Below, in pieces: positions 54,333 to 64,000 of a stretch of 64,000 nt of DNA. The DNA comes from Unio delphinus (lineage: Eukaryota; Mollusca; Bivalvia; Unionida; Unionidae). The translations under genes were made by a program, and so were the position numbers. Below the pieces are notes generated by a model. That model made no database searches. It had not been told where the DNA came from and saw only the letters and a list, made by a program, of their open reading frames with translations. The stretch is from positions 682,001 to 746,000 of the forward strand of contig JAQISU010000123.1 in NCBI GenBank assembly GCA_029339505.1. The letters run 5' to 3'. Each line of letters starts with the position of its first letter. Position 1 is the stretch's first letter.

Positions 54333-57300
54333 TGCACAAGCTTTAAAATAAAAATTTGAAAACAATGCAATACAAATCTGGAGCAAGTTTAATCTATTTA
54401 AGTGATAATTGTACATTTTTCTCATAATTTTTTTTTGAAAGTACTGAAAACATTTACAGAGTTTTTCATATAAAAAGCCGAATAAAAAGGTACAAGATTA
54501 CCTCTCAATATTCAGCACATAATCTGATTTAATCTACATCTTTTTTCTTCATTCTTTATTCAAAACATAAATTACATCCAGCATACCAAAGCATAAATTA
54601 TATCCCAATATGCTAAAGTATTCAAGACATAAAATACATCCCAGCAAGTCAAAGTAGGAATGACAATTTAGATTTATGGAAGATATCTTTGATGGTTATG
54701 TCATATCTGCAATGCTGGTAACAGTGTTCCATGTGAAAACCCTAGTATAAATCAACAATGTTTTATGCAAAATTCTGGTATGAATTAAGTGTTCCACGCA
54801 AAACAACAAAGACACCAAACATATTGCTTGTTACTGCTTTTTTATAATTTAAATAGTTTGTAATTGCAGATATTTTCACCAGCTTCGTGGCATTGCTACA
54901 ACTTGCAAAATATATATTGTGAAATTAAACAGAATACATCTGAGGAATATTGGAAAATTGCAAACTTTAAAGATGCAAATTTGCCAAGACCACAAATATT
55001 TAAAAAAAAATAAGAAGAAAGAAATTGCCCACATACTGTATTCTGGATAGAACACATTTAACAAGTATGTCTGGACGGGCAATGTCCTCTATTATTTAAC
55101 AAAGTATATAACTGTCCTTTAAAGGTCAAATATGGAGGTTTTTGTTTAAAGTCAAATACAAGTCAAATACCAAGGTCTGTTTTAAAGTCAAATAACAAGG
55201 TTTTTGTTTAAACTTGTTTCTAAATCTTACAGACTTGAAAACCTTATATTAACTGTCATTAACAAATTAAGAGAAAACAGAAAAATAACTGATACCAAAA
55301 ACCTATCTATTTTAACATGAGATCAACACACAATCAATACACCTGTACATTAGTTTCTTGTTGGCTTCTTACAGAATGATATGACCAATAGCAGCAAACC
55401 AAGCCTTAGTCAAGGCTGGCTAATGATATTGGTATGTTTTAGACAATCTAGTTCTTTATTGATTTTAATTGCGACTTTCAGAAAAAAGGTTCAAATAATT
55501 TTTATAAATTTTTTTAATGAGCATATAGTATTTCACAATAAGCATGAAAAATATACATATCGATGATTTCCTCCATATCTGGCCTTCAAAAATAAGCTGT
55601 GAAAACAAATGTATCACACTACTTATATACATAAAAAAAGATATGCCATGAATAAGCATCATAAATATTGTACATCTTAAGAAACATAAATAGTTATCAA
55701 TTACTTAGACTATAAGTATGCTTTCTTTACAAACTAACGTGTGCTATATACTGCATTTTTTGATACACATCATTCTGCTTAATTTTAATCTTATTACCCA
55801 TCATGAAAAGCAATTAGGGGTGTTCCATTAAAACATACATGGGCTCCCAGAGAAGGCACTTTCAAAGTGGAATACTCACCCAGAGATACAATTCAATTTA
55901 GAAAAATTTTCTATTCATTGTAATATATATATACAATATATATATATGTATGTGTGTGTGTGTGTGTGTGTGCGTGCGCACGTGTGTTTGTGAAATCGAT
56001 GTACCCTGACATATATTTTTAAAAAGCTGCCTTCTTCCTTGGGTATCATGCATGTTTAAAAGAAACAGCCCTTAGTTGAAAACTTGTTTTATAATGATAA
56101 AGTAAAAACAAGAACTAAGAATGCACTGTAGAATACTGATAATTAAAACTAGGAGCTGTGGCAGGTACAAAAATTTTGAATATAGTTTCATTTACCTTTA
56201 AACATAAATTTTCTTGTAATAAGCTTCTGTACTTTGTTCAAAAAATGTATAACTGAAATGAAAGTCATTCAGAGCCATCTCAGAAAAAAAAACATAAATC
56301 AATATCTAAAATCATTAGAAAAACAAATCTAGGACAATTATCATAGGTAAGTTCATCTCAGTTTACCAGAGTGGGATTGAATGCAAAAAAGATCATTTGC
56401 TTACTGCATTGGTTGAACCAAAGGTCCAGCCAAAAGACAGTGATTGTGGGTATATAATAGCGATTGTGGGTATAAATGACTTACATTATACATCTCCCTC
56501 ATAAATATATATGGTATATCCTTCTGCTGTGAAACTATTTCAAAATATAAAGCTTCTTAAATCATATTTATTTTCAACTAACAGCTTGGAAATAACTGAT
56601 TTGTTTATATGGTGACTAAAGAAAAAAAATATATTGTTCAAGCATGTTTGTACATAGATGCATGTGAACAAAACTTATGCTGGCCCTCTCCCAAACAAGA
56701 GAAGGAAACTGAAAAACAAAATGCAGCTATCCGAACAACAAATCCACTCCCCATGGGAATTTTTAAGCAAAAAGTTCAAACAACAAAGTCTGAAAAGTCA
56801 GTTTATCATGGGTCTAGGTTGGTCAAGTCTGGAATCTGTTAAACAGGCATGTACCTAATTATTTTCTCCCTGTTCTAAGAAATTGTTTCCTTTCCTACTG
56901 ATAGGCCTTGCTCCATTAATTTACAACTATAGCAAATGCACCATCTTTGCCACGTTCTGTCCTTAAGTATCATTATTTTTTTCCCCCACTAATGTTGAGA
57001 ATTTTTGTACTCTTCATTCATATTAGATTAAAAAATGTTACATTCAGGAGACATTCATCATCTTCTCCTACTCAACATGAAAAGCAATGAATGCAAATAT
57101 GCTTTGCTTCTAGCATACAAATACTGCAAGCTTACATAAATCTACACAATTCAACTCGTCAACTTTCAGTTTACTAATGCTTAATCTTGGGTATCTAAAC
57201 TGCTGTTATATTGTATCTTGAGATGTTTATCAACTATCGCAGGTATTATAAAATTTGACAGATTCAAATGAATTTTTCTAATAGATCAAAATTACTTATA

Positions 57301-57685
57301 TTGTTTTAATTTGGCAAAAATTACAAAAAAAAATTGGTAAAGAGAACATATAAAGAACTGATAATAAAAAAGTCCAATTTGATCTGCTAGTGTGCTAAAA
57401 TGACTAGCATTTCTGGCATTTCATTGATACTGTTTACTTACTATTATTCTCTATTCTTGTGTATTTATAGTTATTTATTAATTTTTTAATGCAAGTTCAA
57501 TATACAAAACACTAGGATGGAAAGCTATGATATGACATGCATGCTTGAAACATCACACATTCCAAAATAGTAATCACTTTTAGAAAGAAGGACACAAACA
57601 TTTAATAAATTCAGAATTCTTTTTACTGACTATCCACATGCAAATGAAATCTATGTAAACTTTTCACACATGGCAGGACAATGAA
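54330..57685. other. Host DNA, no gene seen
   Basis: AT-rich with chance frames; a (TA)n(TG)n microsatellite at about 55921-55989. May be 3' flank of the Rab7 gene. Confidence 0.55.
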
Positions 57686-58050
57686 CAGGGTTCCTACACC
57701 AAAATGATTTTCTTTTCCAGGCATTTTCCAGAGTCATTTTTAAAGTTGGATCCTTTGATCAAAGACAATACTGCAGCTGAAGGCACATGTGCAAATATCT
57801 CCTACTTACCAGACTAAACCATAGTCACCAACATAATATAACAATTGTTGCAAAATTGTTTACTGCAAAGTTGCAGTAGAAAAATAACGTATTTTCTTGA
57901 ACAAAAGTTGTAGTTAAGGTTTTAATATCAAATTGCAAGGACATTTTAGGACAAGTATTATCAAGGAGGTTTCCAGGATATTTTCACTGAATTCAAATCC
58001 CAGTTGGATTTTAGGACTGCCATAAAAATCAGGAGGGTGCTGGAACCCTG
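57686..58050. repeat. Short non-autonomous transposon, hAT-like termini
   Basis: Starts CAGGGTTCC and ends GGAACCCTG, 365 bp, non-coding; internal TTTCCAGG words near both ends. No clear target duplication. Confidence 0.55.
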
Positions 58051-58544
58051 TTTGTAGGAATTTCTAATTCCAATGGGCATAAAGTGCTAGAGACAGGCTT
58101 TCAGTTTATAAAATGACATGTTAAGTGCTTAAGAATTTTGTATTGTAATGTTTTAACATAACAAAGCATTGTTCCCTCATTCTAGAATTATAATTCTTTC
58201 TTGAAACTCATCAGTGTAGCAAATACATCATTGTTTTCTTTATTAAAAGCACATTGTAGAGAATAAGCCAGTGTTAATAATACATCATGCCAACTTATTT
58301 ATACAAATTTAGCTTGTATGTTATGTAGCTTTATTTCCTGAATTGTTTTCATTTAAAACTTAAAAATATGATTCACTAGATAGCAAACACAATTCAGCAT
58401 AAGATATATAAGGAGCAATCACTCTCTCTATTCAAGTTAAAATAAGAGTAAATAGTGACCAAGTTCAAATAATGAACAAAGTCTTGCACTACTGATTCCC
58501 AGAATTCTGTTCAGTTTTGTCAAAAATAATTTATTTACATTCCA

Positions 58545-58763
58545 TCAACACCCACAGCCTTCCTTTGGTTTGTTTTGATCATTAGAAAGCTTGATTTGGT
58601 CGGGGAATTCATTGTACAATTCGACTTCTGTTTCCTGAGAAAGAGCATTCTTGGCCACGGTTTGGAAAGCTTGTTCTACATTGATTGCCTCTTTTGCACT
58701 GGTCTCAAAGTAAGGGATATCTCCTTTTGAATGGCACCAACCCTGGGCACGTTTAGTGGACAC
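58545..58763 (-). CDS. RAB7A: Rab7, last coding exon
   Basis: Encodes the C-terminal third of a late-endosomal Rab GTPase: TKRAQGWC, the guanine-base motif [16 protein letters not shown] and the prenylation tail ending GCGC then TGA. The acceptor TTTTTGGCAG precedes GTG. Rab7 directs late endosome-lysosome traffic. The joined exons follow the vertebrate and invertebrate Rab7 pattern. Confidence 0.95.
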   Translation of the reverse strand: MSTKRAQGWCHSKGDIPYFETSAKEAINVEQAFQTVAKNALSQETEVELYNEFPDQIKLSNDQNKPKEGCGC

Positions 58764-59415
58764 CTGCCAAAAAAAAAATAAAAAAAATCAGGTAATCTTA
58801 CTACAACACAGTGTTAACACTTCCATTGAGATAGCTAAGAGAAGGAACTATTTTAGCAACAGATGGGGCATGACTAGTAAAACAAAAATTATTTCAGGTG
58901 GTTTTGACTGCCAAAAATTCAGGACAATCAAGAAAATATCAGGTTTAAGAAACTGAAAAGAACAGTATTTAGTACATTCCAAACGATAAAAGATGTTGCT
59001 TGTACTTTTAACTCAGTAACCACAATTACAGCCATATAAATAGTTTTGCAAATTTGAGACATCTAAAAACAATATGAAAATATCTATGATAAAGATTAAA
59101 TTAACTTAATTTAAATGGTATTCATAATTCAGAAAATAACACAAATTTGCAGTAGCAATAAATAGATTACAAAATGGTCTCTGGTGGCAATACTAGATGT
59201 CAGCATTGGTACCATTTTAATTTCGAAGAAACATCATGGCATTAAATCTTCATCATAAGGAGTCTTCTAATAGAAACTATGTAGATAAGGATTTTGCTAA
59301 AAAGTACCCATATTAAAATGATCAAGATAGCTTTTGTGGTGGCCAAACTGTCTGTTTTTACAGCACCACTAACATGCACTTGGCAAAAAGGAATTCCATT
59401 TGATGAGACACTTAC

Positions 59416-59634
59416 AGCTCTGTTTTCCAAGTCAATTTTGTTTCCTATCACAACAAAAGGAAAGTTTTCTGGATCTCGTGGACTAGCTTGTATTAGAAAC
59501 TCATCTCGCCAGCTGTCGAGGTTTTTGAATGTATTGGGCATTGTAACATCAAACACCAGCACACAGCAGTCAGCACCTCGGTAGAATGCTACCCCTAGAC
59601 TCTGAAACCTCTCTTGTCCTGCTGTATCCCATAT
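59416..59634 (-). CDS. RAB7A: Rab7, internal coding exon
   Basis: Encodes [13 protein letters not shown] (switch II), [15 protein letters not shown] and the NKIDLENR guanine-binding motif. Acceptor CACTAG and donor GTAAGTG on the minus strand. Codon phase joins to the exon at 58763. Confidence 0.95.
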
Positions 59635-60584
59635 CTAGTGTGGAAAACATATCACAACTGCATTTAAATGGATAAAAAGTAATGACCACTATCAATAAAA
59701 TAGACAGGGATTGTACATTTTATTTATACCTCAGTCCCTGGGTTCAATAGCCACTTCAAGCAAACAAAATATTTCATGTTTACCATCTATATGTAATGCC
59801 ATCAACAATGACATTTAGAGTATGACACTATATGTATGTGCATAGAACAAATTGTAATCAAACAAAAATGTATTAAACCAAAGCACAATTTATGTTATGC
59901 AAGGCTAATAATTAACATTTCTATGAAGTGTATCAAAAATTATATCCGAAGGAAATTGTCAAAATCATAAGAGTCAACACAGGCTAAATATAACTTTTGT
60001 AGACTGACACACAGCGAAAACATGAACAAAACAAGGTACCAGACGGAGGATGAACATTTGTACAACTAAACAAATACTTCCTATGTAAAACAAAGTCATT
60101 TTTGTCTACTGTATAAAAATTTGATCTGTACGGTTAAATTGCAGTAGATTTAGCAACATGGGAATATATCATCCAAAATCTGTAATGGAAAAGTAATACT
60201 TTAGAAGAAAAAAAAAAACGTTACTCAATGATTGGGGGGTGGGGGGGGAAGGTGGGGAGAGAGTTCAAGATATTTAAATAATAAAACCATGATTTTGGAA
60301 AGACCAAAACCCTCCAATATAGTAACAGAAAGGATGTTCTGTAGCAATGGGAAACTAGAGTAATGGAAAGAGAATACTTCTAAAAGTTAAGATTTAAACG
60401 ACATTTGTAATGGTTCTGAAAAGCCTGTGCCAACATTATCACACACATTTCATGTTTAAGAATCAAGACTATACTAGTAATCTATATCCTCTTGAAATAA
60501 GCCTATTCTCAAAGTCAAGAACCTTTAAATAATTAATGTTACTTTTAAATGAAGATGCTAAATGCTTTGAAGCTACATGTAGCT

Positions 60585-60587
60585 TTC

Positions 60588-60669
<82 letters not shown>
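60585..60669. repeat. (TA)n microsatellite in a Rab7 intron
   Basis: About 85 bp of TA repeat. Confidence 0.97.
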
Positions 60670-60670
<1 letters not shown>

Positions 60671-61084
60671 TTCTCAAATGGACCCATTTGGGAAAGGCCA
60701 TCAATCTTTTAAGGCCACTTTCCTGGTACAGGAGGGGTGGGCATATAAGAGGGGAACCACCATATACAAGAATTTTGAACTTAGTCTTCAGTGATTAATA
60801 TATGATTGAAATAAAGATTAAAAATTTTCAATGGCATCCAACAGTAAATCACTGACGATGCCTCCATCTCTCTTTGGGTGGTCTTCACTCATTGGTTGTT
60901 CAAATGACAATCAGTAATGTTTTACTATCCTATCCAGTACAGATCCCATTAGCATGTCTGCCAAAGCATGATGGCAAATGGTATATACGTAGAGCCCGTC
61001 TTTAAAAAGTCCACCCCTTCCAGCAAAAAATAAAATGGTCTCTCATAACTGGTCATAACACTCATACCAAAAGTCTTACAAATA

Positions 61085-61290
61085 TGATACTTACAGCTGC
61101 CGCGCTTGGTGCTCAGCATTAAGTGGTTAGTGATAGGACTGGTTATCCGGGTGTCAGGATAATGTGACTGGGCAGGACATCATGTCTGTGGCATGATGCC
61201 CGAGTTCTAGACATCACTATAAACTGCCTCACTGCAGACAGCATAGCGATATGACTAAAACATTTTTAGAGCTATGTTAAAATTCATAAT
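61085..61290 (+). repeat. tRNA-derived SINE in a Rab7 intron
   Basis: Shares TAATGTGACTGGG, CATGATGCCC and the ending GATATGACT.AAA with the copy at 48825-49040; the tRNA-like head is degraded. Confidence 0.6.
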
Positions 61291-61320
61291 CAAACAAACA
61301 AACAAAACCAAAAAGCACTA

Positions 61321-64000
<2,680 letters not shown>

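Overview
The window is animal genomic DNA carrying three copies of one family of large Polinton/Maverick-like (adintovirus-type) integrated double-stranded DNA elements. The host is a metazoan: a spliced Rab7 gene lies on the minus strand at 58545-61450 with consensus introns, and the flanks hold (TA)n microsatellites, tRNA-derived SINEs, a non-LTR retrotransposon tail, a Ty3/gypsy integrase relic and an hAT-like DNA transposon. The SINE types and AT-rich composition suggest a mollusc, possibly a bivalve; that is inference only.

Layout. Element 1 runs from beyond the left edge to 30049. Element 2 (7507-24439, 16.9 kb) is inserted inside the DNA polymerase gene of element 1, so the window shows a Polinton nested in a Polinton. 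Element 3 (32292-47587, 15.3 kb) is a separate insertion bounded by a CGTCG target duplication. All ends are marked by the 16-mer AGCAGCAGAGAGGGTG. From 30050 to 32291 and from 47588 to 64000 the sequence is host DNA.

Each element has the same plan. A left arm on the minus strand encodes virion proteins: a penton/vertex-like protein, a membrane protein, a coiled-coil fibre-like protein, an adenain-like cysteine protease, a pX-like hydrophobic protein, the double-jelly-roll-type major capsid protein, a small amphipathic protein, a rod-like protein and a small helical protein. In the middle are a Cys-rich zinc protein and, in elements 2 and 3, an HNH nuclease. The right arm encodes, on the plus strand, a very large protein with family-B polymerase, SF1 helicase and HNH regions. 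It continues with a retroviral-type integrase, a parvovirus-type phospholipase A2 and a zinc-ribbon protein on the minus strand, and ends with an FtsK/A32-type packaging ATPase on the plus strand. Together these make a self-integrating virus that replicates with its own polymerase and packages DNA into an icosahedral capsid.

The most unusual observations are as follows. (1) The phospholipase has no ATG in any copy. It lies in the -1 frame of the zinc-ribbon gene behind a conserved A_AAA_AAC heptamer. (2) The protease likewise lies in the -1 frame of the pX gene behind A_AAA_AAG in two copies and is fused in frame in the third. (3) Polymerase, helicase and HNH are joined in one protein. (4) Short perfect hairpins and a recurring ACGCTAGCGT palindrome sit exactly where the copies differ, including inside coding sequence. 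(5) Element 3 is a mosaic of element 1-like and element 2-like segments. All three copies carry disabling mutations and are described here as genomic relics.
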